The notes beneath the pieces are model-generated. The model saw only the letters and a program-made list of their open reading frames with translations. It searched no databases and was not told the DNA's origin. Made by a program: the position numbers and the translations under genes. From NCBI RefSeq assembly GCF_049705945.1, contig NZ_JBNAMV010000004.1, positions 372,001 through 436,000 on the forward strand: a stretch of 64,000 nucleotides of DNA, in the 5' to 3' direction. The DNA comes from Salarchaeum japonicum_A. Lineage in GTDB: Archaea; Halobacteriota; Halobacteria; Halobacteriales; Halobacteriaceae. Shown one piece after another: positions 25,689 to 34,557 of this stretch (the first letter of the stretch is position 1; each line of letters opens with the position of its first letter).

Positions 25689-26167
25689 GCCACCACGACG
25701 AGCGGACGTTCGTGATGGTGAAGCCCGACGGCGTTCAGCGCGGCCTCATCGGCGACATCGTCGGCCGCCTGGAGGACAAGGGCTTGAAGATGGTCGGCGG
25801 GAAGTTCATGCAGATCGACGAGGAGCTCGCGCACGAACACTACGCCGAGCACGAGGACAAGCCGTTCTTCGACGGTCTCGTCGAGTTCATCACGTCCGGT
25901 CCCGTCTTCGCGATGGTCTGGGAAGGCGCGGACGCGACCCGGCAGGTCCGGCAGATGATGGGCGCGACGGACGCACAGGAGGCCGCTCCCGGCACCATCC
26001 GCGGTGACTACGGGAACGACCTCGGCCACAACCTCATCCACGGGAGCGACCACGAGGACGAGGGCGCGAACGAGCGCGAAATCAGCTTGTTCTTCGACGA
26101 GGACGAGCTCGTCGACTGGGACCTCGCCACCACGCAGTGGGTGTACGAGGACGCCGACGACCACTAA
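25685..26167 (+). CDS. ndk: nucleoside diphosphate kinase
   Basis: A 160-residue enzyme that transfers the gamma phosphate between nucleoside di- and triphosphates through a phosphohistidine. RTFVMVKPDGVQRG is the N-terminal signature and NLIHGSDHEDE carries the active-site His. The ATG at 25685 (ATGA overlap with rpl24e) was chosen because the family starts here. It ends the ribosomal operon, a common archaeal arrangement. Confidence 0.96.
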   Translation: MSHHDERTFVMVKPDGVQRGLIGDIVGRLEDKGLKMVGGKFMQIDEELAHEHYAEHEDKPFFDGLVEFITSGPVFAMVWEGADATRQVRQMMGATDAQEAAPGTIRGDYGNDLGHNLIHGSDHEDEGANEREISLFFDEDELVDWDLATTQWVYEDADDH

Positions 26168-26199
26168 ACGCGAAGGAACTCCCCGCGAGTTCTCTCCCC

Positions 26200-26230
26200 T
26201 TTTATCGTATCAGGTAGCCTAGGCCTGACT
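26200..26230 (+). promoter_or_regulatory. promoter with palindrome before the acylase gene
   Basis: TTTTATCG (about 26200-26207) lies some 27 bases before the ATG at 26231 and fits a TATA box for a near-leaderless mRNA. Between it and the ATG, CAGGTAGCCTAGGCCTG (26211-26227) contains CAGG/CCTG arms around a CCTAGG core, a position where a repressor would block initiation. No regulator can be named. Confidence 0.35.
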
Positions 26231-28588
26231 ATGGATAGCGAGTTGACTCGTCGCGGGCTTATCGCGGCCATCGTCGGCGGTGGCGCGGCGGCGGGCGCGA
26301 TGTCGCCCGTGTCGAGCTATCTCCGGCGGTTCGCGCCGCTCTCGGGGCGGGCGTGGGCGGACGCCACGGACCGGACGAACGACACCGTGCGAAGCCCGTA
26401 CGGTCCGGCGTCCGTCGCGTACGACGACGAGTACGGCGTCCCGACCATTGAGGCGGACGACGAGCGCGCGCTCTACTTCGCCACCGGGTACGTGCACGGC
26501 GCGAACCGGCTGTTCCAGCTCGACCTGCAGCGCCGCCAGATGCGCGGCCAGTTGAGCGAAGTCGTCGGGGAGGCGACGCTCTCCTCGGACGAGTTCCATC
26601 GACGAATGGACTTCGCGCGCGCCGCCGACGCGACCTGGGACGAGCTCGCCGATTCGGAGACGGCCGACCTCGTGGAGGCGTACGCGGACGGCGTGAACGC
26701 CTGCATCGAGAACGAACCGCTGCCCGTGGAGTTCGGGCTGCTGGACTACGAGCCCGCGGCGTGGACGCCCCAGGACACGGTGCTGATGGAGAAACAGATC
26801 GCGTGGCAGCTCACGGGGAGTTTCGAGACGCTGCGGAACGCGGCGGCCGCGGACGCGCTCGGCACGGAGACATCGAGCGACCTCTACCCGTATCGGCTGG
26901 ACCACGACGCCCCAATCCTCCGCGATACCGACGGTGGACGACCGGATGCCGTCCGCGAGAACTCGATGCGGACGCCGAGCGGTGACGCACGCGGCCTCGC
27001 GCGGTGGCTGTCGGGGTTCGAGAGCCCGCCCGGAATCGGGTCGAACTCGTGGGTGGTCTCGGGCGACCTCACGGAGTCGGGGCGGCCGCTCGTCGCGAAC
27101 GACCCCCACCTCTCCCTGATGGCTCCGCCCGTGTGGTTCGAGCAGGTGCTGGACGCGCCCGACTACACCGTCCGGGGCGTGACGTTCCCGGGCGTGCCGT
27201 TCGTCGTCATCGGCGAGAACGACCACGGCGCGTGGGGGTTCACGAACGTCGGCGCGGACGTCATGGACTTCTACGAGTACGAGACGCGCCCCGGCGAGTA
27301 CCGATACCGGGGCGAGTGGGAGGCGTTCGAGACGGAGGAGGTGACGATTCCGGTCGCGGACGCGCCCGACGAGACCATCACCCGGCGGACGACCCGACAC
27401 GGCCCCTTCCTCGAACGCGAGGGGTACAGCGTCGCCGTCGCGTGGACGGGCCTCACCGCCACCCGCACGACGGACGCCATCTACGACTTCAACCGCAGCA
27501 CCGGCCTCTCGGACGTGCTCGCGGCGACCGAACTGTTCGACGAACCGACGCAGAACCTCGTGTACGCCGACGCCGACGGGAACACCCTCTACTACGCGAC
27601 GGGCCAGATTCCGATTCGGACGATAGACGGCGAGGAAGTCCGGGGAGACCAGCTATTCGACGGCTCCGCGGGCGAGGGCGAGTGGGCGGGGTTCACGCCG
27701 TACGGCACGACCGACTGGAGTCAGGGGTTCGTGCCGTTCGACGAGAAACCCGGCGTCGTGAACCCCGCGTACGTCGGGACGGCGAACCAGCGCGTCACCG
27801 ACACGCCCGAGCACTACCTCGCGGAGTCCTACTCCGACCCGTACAGAGGAATCCGCATCTACGAGCGGTTGGATGAGCGCGTGCAGTCGGACGACCCGGT
27901 GACGTTCGAGTTCGCACAGGACCTCCACGACGACGCGTACGACGGCCGCAGCGCCCTCGCCGGCCCGCTCGCGGACGCAATCTCTGACGACTATCCGGGG
28001 TACGCGAGCGCGCTCCGCGACTGGGACGGCGAGATGGTGCGGGGCTCGACGGCGGCGCTCGCGTTCGCGCTCTGGTTCGACGAATACAAACGGGAACTGT
28101 TCGACCCTCGCTTCGAGGGGGGCGGCCTGGACGACGCCTACTATCCCCGGGACTGGGTGGTACAGCACCTCGACCCGGACGGCGAGTGGTTCGCGGAGCG
28201 CTCGCGCGCGGCCGTGATGCGCGCGGCGTTCGACGCCGCCGTCGAAACCATCGACGCCGAGGGCTACGAGACGTACGGCGACTACAACACGACCGAGGCC
28301 ATCACGCACCCGTTCGGTCAGTCGTTCCTGAACTACCCGAGCTATCCGACGGACGGCTCCCGGGCGACCGTGAACAACTACGCGGTGGAGCGCCCCACCG
28401 GGAGCAGTTGGCGGATGGTGTGCGAACCCGGCGGCCGGTCGGTCGGCGTGATTCCGGGCGGGAACGACGGCGAGGTGTGGAGCGACCACTACAGCGACCA
28501 GCTCGAGATGTGGGCGGACACCGAGTACAAGCCGCTGCCCGTCACGCCGGGAGAGACGAGCATTCGGTTCGTGGAGGGCGAGCGATGA
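26231..28588 (+). CDS. exported penicillin-acylase-family (Ntn) hydrolase
   Basis: A 785-residue precursor. The N-terminus LTRRGLIAAIVGGGAAAGAM is a twin-arginine (Tat) signal. The Ntn nucleophile is the Ser in PPGIGSNSWVV, about residue 271, which would become the first residue of the beta chain after self-cleavage. PLVANDPHLSL, VTFPGVPFVVIGENDHGAWG and DVMDFYEYE are family motifs. Such enzymes cleave amide bonds, for example of beta-lactams, acyl-homoserine lactones or N-acyl amino acids; the substrate here is unknown. The stop overlaps the next gene (ATGA). Confidence 0.88.
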   Translation: MDSELTRRGLIAAIVGGGAAAGAMSPVSSYLRRFAPLSGRAWADATDRTNDTVRSPYGPASVAYDDEYGVPTIEADDERALYFATGYVHGANRLFQLDLQRRQMRGQLSEVVGEATLSSDEFHRRMDFARAADATWDELADSETADLVEAYADGVNACIENEPLPVEFGLLDYEPAAWTPQDTVLMEKQIAWQLTGSFETLRNAAAADALGTETSSDLYPYRLDHDAPILRDTDGGRPDAVRENSMRTPSGDARGLARWLSGFESPPGIGSNSWVVSGDLTESGRPLVANDPHLSLMAPPVWFEQVLDAPDYTVRGVTFPGVPFVVIGENDHGAWGFTNVGADVMDFYEYETRPGEYRYRGEWEAFETEEVTIPVADAPDETITRRTTRHGPFLEREGYSVAVAWTGLTATRTTDAIYDFNRSTGLSDVLAATELFDEPTQNLVYADADGNTLYYATGQIPIRTIDGEEVRGDQLFDGSAGEGEWAGFTPYGTTDWSQGFVPFDEKPGVVNPAYVGTANQRVTDTPEHYLAESYSDPYRGIRIYERLDERVQSDDPVTFEFAQDLHDDAYDGRSALAGPLADAISDDYPGYASALRDWDGEMVRGSTAALAFALWFDEYKRELFDPRFEGGGLDDAYYPRDWVVQHLDPDGEWFAERSRAAVMRAAFDAAVETIDAEGYETYGDYNTTEAITHPFGQSFLNYPSYPTDGSRATVNNYAVERPTGSSWRMVCEPGGRSVGVIPGGNDGEVWSDHYSDQLEMWADTEYKPLPVTPGETSIRFVEGER

Positions 28589-28908
28589 ACACCGCGTGGC
28601 GCGCGAACCCCCGCGCGAACCTCGTGTGGTTTCTCGCGGGCGTCGCGGTCGCAGTAGTGCTCGGCCAGCTTTCCTGGATAGGGTTCCTCGCCGGCGGCGC
28701 AATCGCGGGGTTCGGCCAGCGCTCGCTCCGACGCGGCGTGTTCGCGGGCTTCCTCCTCGGCGTCGCGTCGCTCGGCGTGTTCGTCGGATTGCTCGCGGGC
28801 CACGGCGCGCTCTCGGTCGCGCTCGGCACCGGTCAGGTGCTGTACGTCGCGCTCGCGATACCGCTCGCGTACGCGACGCTCGGCGGTCTCGTTCGCGGCA
28901 TCCGATAA
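28585..28908 (+). CDS. small membrane protein coupled to the acylase
   Basis: A 107-residue protein with about four membrane helices and no recognised motif. Its ATG lies inside the acylase stop region (ATGA), so its translation is probably tied to the acylase. It may be a membrane partner, but nothing in the sequence shows a function. Confidence 0.65.
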   Translation: MNTAWRANPRANLVWFLAGVAVAVVLGQLSWIGFLAGGAIAGFGQRSLRRGVFAGFLLGVASLGVFVGLLAGHGALSVALGTGQVLYVALAIPLAYATLGGLVRGIR

Positions 28909-28947
28909 CAGTCGAACGGCCGGCAAAAAGTCGCCTAGTGCGGCGGT

Positions 28948-29997
28948 TTACTCGGCGTCCGGGGTGATTTCGCCGGTGTCGAGTTTCGCCTCGACGTTCC
29001 GGGCGGCGGTGACGAGGTTCTCCATCTTCCCGTACGCGACCTCGCGCGGCAGGAGTTTCACGCCGCAGTCCGGGCTGACCGTGAGCCGTTCGGGCGGCAC
29101 GACTTCGAGGCCTTTCTGGATGTTCTCCTCGATCTGTTCGACGGACTCCACCTCGGCGACGTGCGCGTCCACGACGCCGAGCGCGAGGTCCTTCGTGAAC
29201 TCGGGGTCTTTGAACACGTCGAGTTGGTCGTAGTCGCCGTTCGCGAGTTCGAGGTCGAGCTCGTCGACGGGATAGTCGAGGAGTTCGGGGTAGATGCGGG
29301 AGTAGTCGCCGTAGCAGACGTGGAGGCCGATGCGCACGTCGTCGGGAATGCCGGAGACGATGCGTTCGAGGCACTCGCCGACGATGGCGTGGTCGTCGGG
29401 CGTCGTCGCGAGCGCGGGTTCGTCGATCTGGATGTAGCGCGCGCCGGCAGCGACGAGTTTCTCGATCTCCTCGTTCACGAGGTCAGCGAGGTCGTATGCG
29501 AGAGCTTCCTCGTCCTCGTAGGCCTCGTTAAAACTCCAGGACGCGAGCGTGTACGGACCCGTGATGGGGACTTTGACCGGGCGGTCGGCGACGTCCGCGG
29601 TGAACTCGTACTCGGAGACGAGCCAGGACTCGTCGTACTCGACCTCGTCGGTGACGCTGGGTTTGTCGAAGTAGTTGTGTCCCCAGACCTTGACAGGACC
29701 ATTGAATTCGTAGCCGTCGATGCGGTGCGCGAAGAACTCCACCATCTCGTTGCGCCGCATCTCGCCGTCCACGATGACGTCGAGGCCGGCGCGCTCGTGT
29801 TCGTTCGTGATGAGGCGGCTGGCGTCGTCCTGGGCTTCCCGCCAATCGTCGTCGTCGAACTCGCTCTCCGGGTCCTCGTGGAGGTCGCGCGCACGATTCA
29901 GCCACGAGGGCTTCGGGTAGGACCCGACGACCGTGGTGAGGAGGAAGTGGTCGTTCTCGTGGCCGGGCGGCCGGAACTGCTCGCGGTTCTCACTCAT
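28948..29997 (-). CDS. metE: methionine synthase, MetE-type catalytic half
   Basis: 349 residues from the ATG at 29997 (an ATG nine bases earlier is also possible). It starts with the MetE C-domain motif LLTTVVGSYPKPSWL. It keeps zinc/homocysteine ligands: HVC at His226-Cys228 and Cys311 in VSPDCGVKLLPREV. QIDEPAL is also conserved. It methylates homocysteine from a methyl donor that in archaea may be methylcobalamin or a corrinoid protein rather than folate. It overlaps the upstream N-domain-like gene, so the two-domain MetE is split here. Confidence 0.82.
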   Translation of the reverse strand: MSENREQFRPPGHENDHFLLTTVVGSYPKPSWLNRARDLHEDPESEFDDDDWREAQDDASRLITNEHERAGLDVIVDGEMRRNEMVEFFAHRIDGYEFNGPVKVWGHNYFDKPSVTDEVEYDESWLVSEYEFTADVADRPVKVPITGPYTLASWSFNEAYEDEEALAYDLADLVNEEIEKLVAAGARYIQIDEPALATTPDDHAIVGECLERIVSGIPDDVRIGLHVCYGDYSRIYPELLDYPVDELDLELANGDYDQLDVFKDPEFTKDLALGVVDAHVAEVESVEQIEENIQKGLEVVPPERLTVSPDCGVKLLPREVAYGKMENLVTAARNVEAKLDTGEITPDAE

Positions 29998-30979
29998 CCG
30001 CGTCACCTCCGAGCGCGCCGAGCGCGCGAAGTTTCGCCTGGAACTTGTTCACGGGCAGGTAGAACAACTCGGTGTTGGGGGTGGCGTACACGGTGTCGAA
30101 CTCGCTGACGGGAATCTGGCTCTCGAACCACTCGATTCGCTCCTCGATGGTGTCGGGGGATTCGACGAGCGTGTTCTGGCCGTCCACGACGCCGAGGCTC
30201 ACGGAGTCGAGCGTGCCGTACTCTTGGACGAGGTAGGTGGCGTCGTCGTGTGCGGTGACGAGGTCGTAGCCGAGCGCCGACACCTGGGTGTCGAGGAGGT
30301 GCGCGTGGAGTTTCTCGCCGTACGTCCCCCAGTAGGACTGCACGACGACTTCGGCGTCCGTCGCGGCGGCGACTGCGTCGATGGCGGCGGCGACGCGTTC
30401 GTCCTCGCCGTCGTCGAGCGAGTCGGTTGCGAGGCTGGGTTCGAGGACGAACACGGTCTCCACGGCGTCCGGGAAGGCCTCGACTTCGCCGGCGAGGAAG
30501 TCGCCGACTGCGGCGAGGAACTCCTGGGAACTCCCGTAGTGTTCGTCGGTCGCGAGTCGGGAGAGCGAGTAGGGACCGGGGACGACGGCCTGGAGGGCGT
30601 CGGTGCGCCCGCTCGCTTTTTCGAGGTCGCGGGCGAGGTCGCCGCTGTGGGTGAGGTCGCCGGTGACGACGGGGTCGCGGTAGAAGTTGTTGTTGTCGTA
30701 GTACCGGACGATGCCCTCGGTGCGGACGTTCTCGTGGACGGCGAGCGGGTGGGCGAGCATGTCGTCCCAGCGCGCCTGGCCCTCGACGGCGCGGTCGAGG
30801 CCGGCGTCCGTCTGCCGGGTGAGGAGGTCGTCGCGCGCTTCGTCGTAGACGGCCTCGATGTCGGCGGATTCGTCCCCGGACACGAGGTCTTCTTTCTGGT
30901 GGCCTTTGAGGTCGGCGAGGCGTTCCCGTGCGTCGTCCGGCAGCGGGAACAGCCCGAGTGTCGTGCTGACGACTGTCAT
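29990..30979 (-). CDS. MetE-type N-domain-like protein
   Basis: A 329-residue TIM-barrel protein (VSTTLGLFPLPDDARERLAD at the start, VVPGPYSLSRLATDEHYGSS inside). It resembles MetE family proteins but lacks the zinc-binding HxC and late Cys of its neighbour; the matching segment reads VVVQSYWGTYG. It overlaps the catalytic-half gene by eight bases, which strongly suggests a paired complex. It is probably a structural or donor-binding subunit of methionine synthesis. Confidence 0.75.
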   Translation of the reverse strand: MTVVSTTLGLFPLPDDARERLADLKGHQKEDLVSGDESADIEAVYDEARDDLLTRQTDAGLDRAVEGQARWDDMLAHPLAVHENVRTEGIVRYYDNNNFYRDPVVTGDLTHSGDLARDLEKASGRTDALQAVVPGPYSLSRLATDEHYGSSQEFLAAVGDFLAGEVEAFPDAVETVFVLEPSLATDSLDDGEDERVAAAIDAVAAATDAEVVVQSYWGTYGEKLHAHLLDTQVSALGYDLVTAHDDATYLVQEYGTLDSVSLGVVDGQNTLVESPDTIEERIEWFESQIPVSEFDTVYATPNTELFYLPVNKFQAKLRALGALGGDADE

Positions 30980-31003
30980 CTACTCCGAACTACGCCATAC
31001 CTT

Positions 31004-31016
31004 TGTTTAATATTTT
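31004..31016 (-). promoter_or_regulatory. TATA-like element of the methionine synthase pair
   Basis: On the reverse strand GAAAATATTAAAC lies about 27-37 bases before the ATG of the first gene, in a short AT-rich gap. The spacing suits a nearly leaderless transcript. Confidence 0.5.
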
Positions 31017-31026
31017 CCTTCTAAAT

Positions 31027-31383
31027 TTATTCTTCGTGGTTATCCAGCGCGTGGCGGCTCCGACTGAGGTAGCGCAACGCGATGAGCGAGTCAACCACGG
31101 GCACGAAAATCCCCGGGACGGCCGCCATCGCGTACACCTCGCCGTCGAACGTCCCCTCGGTCGCGTCGTAGACGGCGTGTGAGTCCGCGCGAATCGCTAT
31201 CGGGAGGAGGAGTCGGACGGCGAGCGCGACGAACAGGAACGGCGCGGCGAGCACCGCGAGCGCCGTCAGCGACACGCCCGTCCGCGCGACCACGGCGACG
31301 AGAAACAGCGCGAGCGTGGCCTCGATGGCCGTGACGGCGGGCATCGCGTACACCGCGTACCGCCACTTCGACCCTCCGGACAT
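31027..31383 (-). CDS. small integral membrane protein
   Basis: A 118-residue protein with three or four predicted membrane helices (YAMPAVTAIEATLALFLVAV, LTALAVLAAPFLFVALAVRL, AMAAVPGIFVPVVDSLIALR). No known motif. It precedes the methionine synthase pair on the same strand but has a separate AT-rich gap between, so it is probably not in that operon. Confidence 0.6.
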   Translation of the reverse strand: MSGGSKWRYAVYAMPAVTAIEATLALFLVAVVARTGVSLTALAVLAAPFLFVALAVRLLLPIAIRADSHAVYDATEGTFDGEVYAMAAVPGIFVPVVDSLIALRYLSRSRHALDNHEE

Positions 31384-31414
31384 ACATAGTGAGAGGGCGG
31401 CCGGGAAGTAAGAG

Positions 31415-31996
31415 CTACCGGACGAGTTTCAGGACGGTGAGCGTCTCGAACGGGAAAGACTCGTCGCGGAGCGCGACCGCGGAGAACCCGCGGTCGGCGG
31501 CGTACTCGACAACTTCGTCGACCCCGGTGAGCGTGCTGACGAGCAGGAGAACGCACCCGTCCGAGGCGAGCACCCGCACCACGTCGTCGAGGAACGCCTC
31601 CACGACCTCCCGGCCGGTCTCGCCGCCGGTGAGCGCGACCTCCATCCAGTCGCCGCGCTCGGCCACGGGGTCCTCCGGGAGGTACGGCGGATTGAACACC
31701 ACGGCGTCGAACGCGGCGTCGCGGAACGGCGCGACGAGGTCCGCGCGGACGACGGGAACGCCGCGCTCGCGGGCTTGCTGGCACGCGTGCGGATTCAAGT
31801 CGGACGCGACCACCTCGACGCCCGCGTCTTGGACGCGTTCGGCGACGACGCCCGACCCCGTGCCGACCTCCAGCACGCGCGCGTCCGCGGCGAGTTCGTC
31901 CACCGCCACGTCCGCGAGCAACATCGAGTCCTCCGCCGGCTGATACACCTCGGTCTCGACGCCGCGGCGGTCCGCGAGGTCACTCACCGCCCTCAC
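31415..31996 (-). CDS. HemK2/PrmC-like methyltransferase
   Basis: A 193-residue class I SAM methyltransferase. VLEVGTGSGVVAERV is the SAM motif and VVFNPPYLP the NPPY active-site motif of glutamine-N5 methyltransferases. The short form without an N-terminal helper domain matches the archaeal/eukaryotic HemK2 type, which modifies release factor aRF1. It overlaps the mechanosensitive channel gene by 17 bases at the end of the eL21-Rpo4-KsgA operon. Confidence 0.85.
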   Translation of the reverse strand: MRAVSDLADRRGVETEVYQPAEDSMLLADVAVDELAADARVLEVGTGSGVVAERVQDAGVEVVASDLNPHACQQARERGVPVVRADLVAPFRDAAFDAVVFNPPYLPEDPVAERGDWMEVALTGGETGREVVEAFLDDVVRVLASDGCVLLLVSTLTGVDEVVEYAADRGFSAVALRDESFPFETLTVLKLVR

Positions 31997-33092
31997 CCGA
32001 AGGCCCGTACTCGTCGGGGATGCGGACGCCCGTCCCGTCGTCGCGCGCGCTGAGTTCGCGCTGCGGGAACGGGATGGTGATTCCCTCCTCGCGGAACGCC
32101 TCGTGGACCTGCGAGATGACCGCGGTCTGCGCGCGCCACTTCCGGCGCGCGCTCGGCTTGTCGATCCAGAACCGCAGGTCGAGCACGACCGCGGAGTCCC
32201 CGAACTCCGTGAGCACGACCTGCGGCTGGGGCACCGTCAGCACGTCGTCGATGTCCTTCAGCGTCTCCTCCGCGACCTCGATGGCGCGGTCCACGTCCGT
32301 CGTGTAGTCCACGCCCACCTCGACGTGGAGGCGGAGTCGGCCCTTCCGCGAGCGGTTCACGACCTCCTCGGACCCGACGTAGTCGTTCGGGAGCATCACG
32401 TACTCGCCGTCGAACGTCTGGATGCGCGTGTTCACGATGGTGATGTCCGTGACGATACCGTCGTTGTCCCCGATTTTCACCCAGTCGCCGATTTCGAACG
32501 GGCGCGCGAACATCAACACGAACCCCGCGATGACTGCGCCGAGGGTCTGCCGGGCGGCCATGCCGAACACGATACCCGCGAAGCCCGCGCCGATGAGGAG
32601 GCCGGAGAGGTTCACCTGCCAGACGCCGAGCGCGGTGATGAGCGCGCCGATGTAGAGCGTTATCTGGAGGAGTCGGAACGTGATTTCGGCCTGGTGGTCG
32701 GTGATGTTCTCGCGCTCCGCGACGAACTCGTCTACGCGGCCGTCCAGGAACTCCGTGAAGACGTACGCGCCCACGAGCAAGCCGATGGTGACGAGGAGTC
32801 GGACGCCGAGTTCCGCGCGGTCGGTCACGGCCTGCACTGCGTCCACCGCGAGCGGGTGCGCGCCCCAGAGCACGAGAAAGGCCTCCGCGGCGAGCGCGAG
32901 AAACGCGAGCGCGAGCAGGCCGAGGAGCACGTCCACGACGCGGTCGCTCCGGTTCTCGCGCGCGTTGGACGCGAACCGCCCGGCCACCCGCCAGCCGAGA
33001 ACGAGTACGACGAGGACGGCCGCGGAGAGCACCGCGCGTTCCGCCGGCCCGAGCGCCTGCACGGCCTCGGTCAGTTCCGTGAGCGCCTTCAC
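31980..33092 (-). CDS. MscS-family mechanosensitive ion channel
   Basis: A 370-residue membrane protein with about five helices in the N-terminal 190 residues. The pore/beta-domain signature is GLLIGAGFAGIVFGMAARQT followed by PFEIGDWVKIGDNDGIVTDI and the cytoplasmic domain. It releases solutes on osmotic down-shock. It overlaps ksgA by four bases, which places a channel inside a translation operon. Confidence 0.88.
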   Translation of the reverse strand: MKALTELTEAVQALGPAERAVLSAAVLVVLVLGWRVAGRFASNARENRSDRVVDVLLGLLALAFLALAAEAFLVLWGAHPLAVDAVQAVTDRAELGVRLLVTIGLLVGAYVFTEFLDGRVDEFVAERENITDHQAEITFRLLQITLYIGALITALGVWQVNLSGLLIGAGFAGIVFGMAARQTLGAVIAGFVLMFARPFEIGDWVKIGDNDGIVTDITIVNTRIQTFDGEYVMLPNDYVGSEEVVNRSRKGRLRLHVEVGVDYTTDVDRAIEVAEETLKDIDDVLTVPQPQVVLTEFGDSAVVLDLRFWIDKPSARRKWRAQTAVISQVHEAFREEGITIPFPQRELSARDDGTGVRIPDEYGPSGEGGE

Positions 33093-33922
33093 GAGGGGTC
33101 ACCGTGGTCGTACGCGACGCTCGCGACCGCCGCGAACCGCCGCGGGTCCAATTTCTCCGGGCGCGCGGAGAGCAAGTCCTCGTCCAGCGCGTCCACGACG
33201 GCGTCCGGGTCGCCGAGCCCCGAGATGTGCGCGGTGTTCCGAATCGCGTTCCGCATCGTCTTCCGGCGCTGCGTGAACACGGCCTTCACGAAGTCGAGGA
33301 AGAACGCCTCGTCCGGCACCTCGTAGTCCGGCGCGCGCGGCGTCACCCGCACGATGGCGCTCTCCACGCGTGGCTGCGGGTCGAACGCTTCCTTCGGCAC
33401 GATTTCGACGATTTCCACGTCCGCGTAGTGCTGGGCGGCCACGGAGAGCCGGCCGTACTCGCTCGTGTCCGCGTCCGCCGCCATCCGCTCCGCGAACTCC
33501 CGCTGGTACATCAACACCGCCGGCTTTCCGTCCGGGAGCAGGCGGAACGTGAGTTCGCTCGACGCGCTGTAGGGAAGGTTCGAGACGCAGCACGTGTACT
33601 CGGGGAGGTCGACGTCGAGCGCGTCGCCCTCGACGACGGTGAGGTCGCCGCGTTCGATGGCGGACGCGAACTCCTCGCGCACGAACGCCGCGAGGTCCGG
33701 GTCGCGCTCGATAGCGGTCACGCGGTCCGCGGCGTCGAGCAAGCGGTCAGTCAACGCACCCGTGCCCGCGCCGATTTCGAGGACGTGCGACCGGTCGAAC
33801 TCGCTCGCATAGCTGGGGATGCGGTCGAGCACGCGGTCGTCCACGAGGAAGTGCTGGTCGAAGTCGGGGTTCCCGCGGCCCGCACGCCGAATCAGGGCGT
33901 CCGGGTTCCGGTACTCGGTCAT
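33089..33922 (-). CDS. ksgA: 16S rRNA dimethyladenosine transferase
   Basis: A 277-residue RsmA/KsgA/Dim1 enzyme that dimethylates two adjacent adenosines near the 3' end of 16S rRNA. DQHFLVDDRVLDRI, the SAM motif VLEIGAGTGALTDRLL and the catalytic motif CVSNLPYSASSELTFRLL (NLPY) are present. It lies in the eL21-Rpo4-DUF655-KsgA-HemK2 order seen in many archaea. Confidence 0.94.
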   Translation of the reverse strand: MTEYRNPDALIRRAGRGNPDFDQHFLVDDRVLDRIPSYASEFDRSHVLEIGAGTGALTDRLLDAADRVTAIERDPDLAAFVREEFASAIERGDLTVVEGDALDVDLPEYTCCVSNLPYSASSELTFRLLPDGKPAVLMYQREFAERMAADADTSEYGRLSVAAQHYADVEIVEIVPKEAFDPQPRVESAIVRVTPRAPDYEVPDEAFFLDFVKAVFTQRRKTMRNAIRNTAHISGLGDPDAVVDALDEDLLSARPEKLDPRRFAAVASVAYDHGDPS

Positions 33923-33946
33923 ACTCGTAGTACTCGCAGGTGGCCC

Positions 33947-34516
33947 TTACTCTCTCCGGACGAACAATCGGTACTTCACGTCGTCCGGGTTCTGGAGTTC
34001 CTCCGTGATTCGCTCGACAACCGTTTCCTTCGGGCTGTGGAGACCGGAAACGCGGTCTTCCAGGTCGTCGAAGCTCTCGAAGGGGCCGTGTCGCTTGCGC
34101 TCGTCCAGGACGTTGTCCCGGAGTTTATCCCCGATGCCGGGGAGGAGGTTGAGCTGGTGGAGGCGCAGCGAGAGCGGTTGTGCGTCGTTGAAGAAGTCCA
34201 CGTAGCGCTCCTCGTGCGCCTCGACGAGTTCCTCCACGACGTAGTCGAGTTCGGAACGCGCGCCGTCAGTGAGGGCCTCGTAGTCCACGGTGTGCCCGCG
34301 TTCGATACCCGCGTCGAAGTCAGGCGTCACCTGTACGTAGTCGCCGATGGAGATATCGGCGTCCTCGCGCAGGCTGAGTTCGTAGAGAGTGAAATCGTCC
34401 ACGGCGACCGCGTACGCGAGCGGGGACCCGCTGTACGCTCCGCCGTTACTTCGGCCGTGATGGAGGACATCGAGCACGACCGCCTCCGACATCTCGTCGC
34501 TAGCAGCGTCGCTCAT
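33947..34516 (-). CDS. DUF655-family putative RNA-binding protein
   Basis: A 189-residue archaeal protein with an OB-like N-terminal half (DADISIGDYVQVTPDFD) and a helix-hairpin-helix near residue 125-150 (LNLLPGIGDKLRDNVLDERK). It is nearly always found between Rpo4 and KsgA, as here, which suggests a role in rRNA processing or transcription-translation linkage. The exact function is unknown. Confidence 0.82.
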   Translation of the reverse strand: MSDAASDEMSEAVVLDVLHHGRSNGGAYSGSPLAYAVAVDDFTLYELSLREDADISIGDYVQVTPDFDAGIERGHTVDYEALTDGARSELDYVVEELVEAHEERYVDFFNDAQPLSLRLHQLNLLPGIGDKLRDNVLDERKRHGPFESFDDLEDRVSGLHSPKETVVERITEELQNPDDVKYRLFVRRE

Positions 34517-34557
34517 ACTCGCCCTAGAACCACGCGATACTTAAAAAGTCGGACGCG

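Noticed and set aside
26211..26227. Palindrome before the acylase as a DtxR-type iron box
   Set aside because: The half-sites are CAGG/CCTG with a shorter spacing than the iron box at 42968; no iron gene follows.
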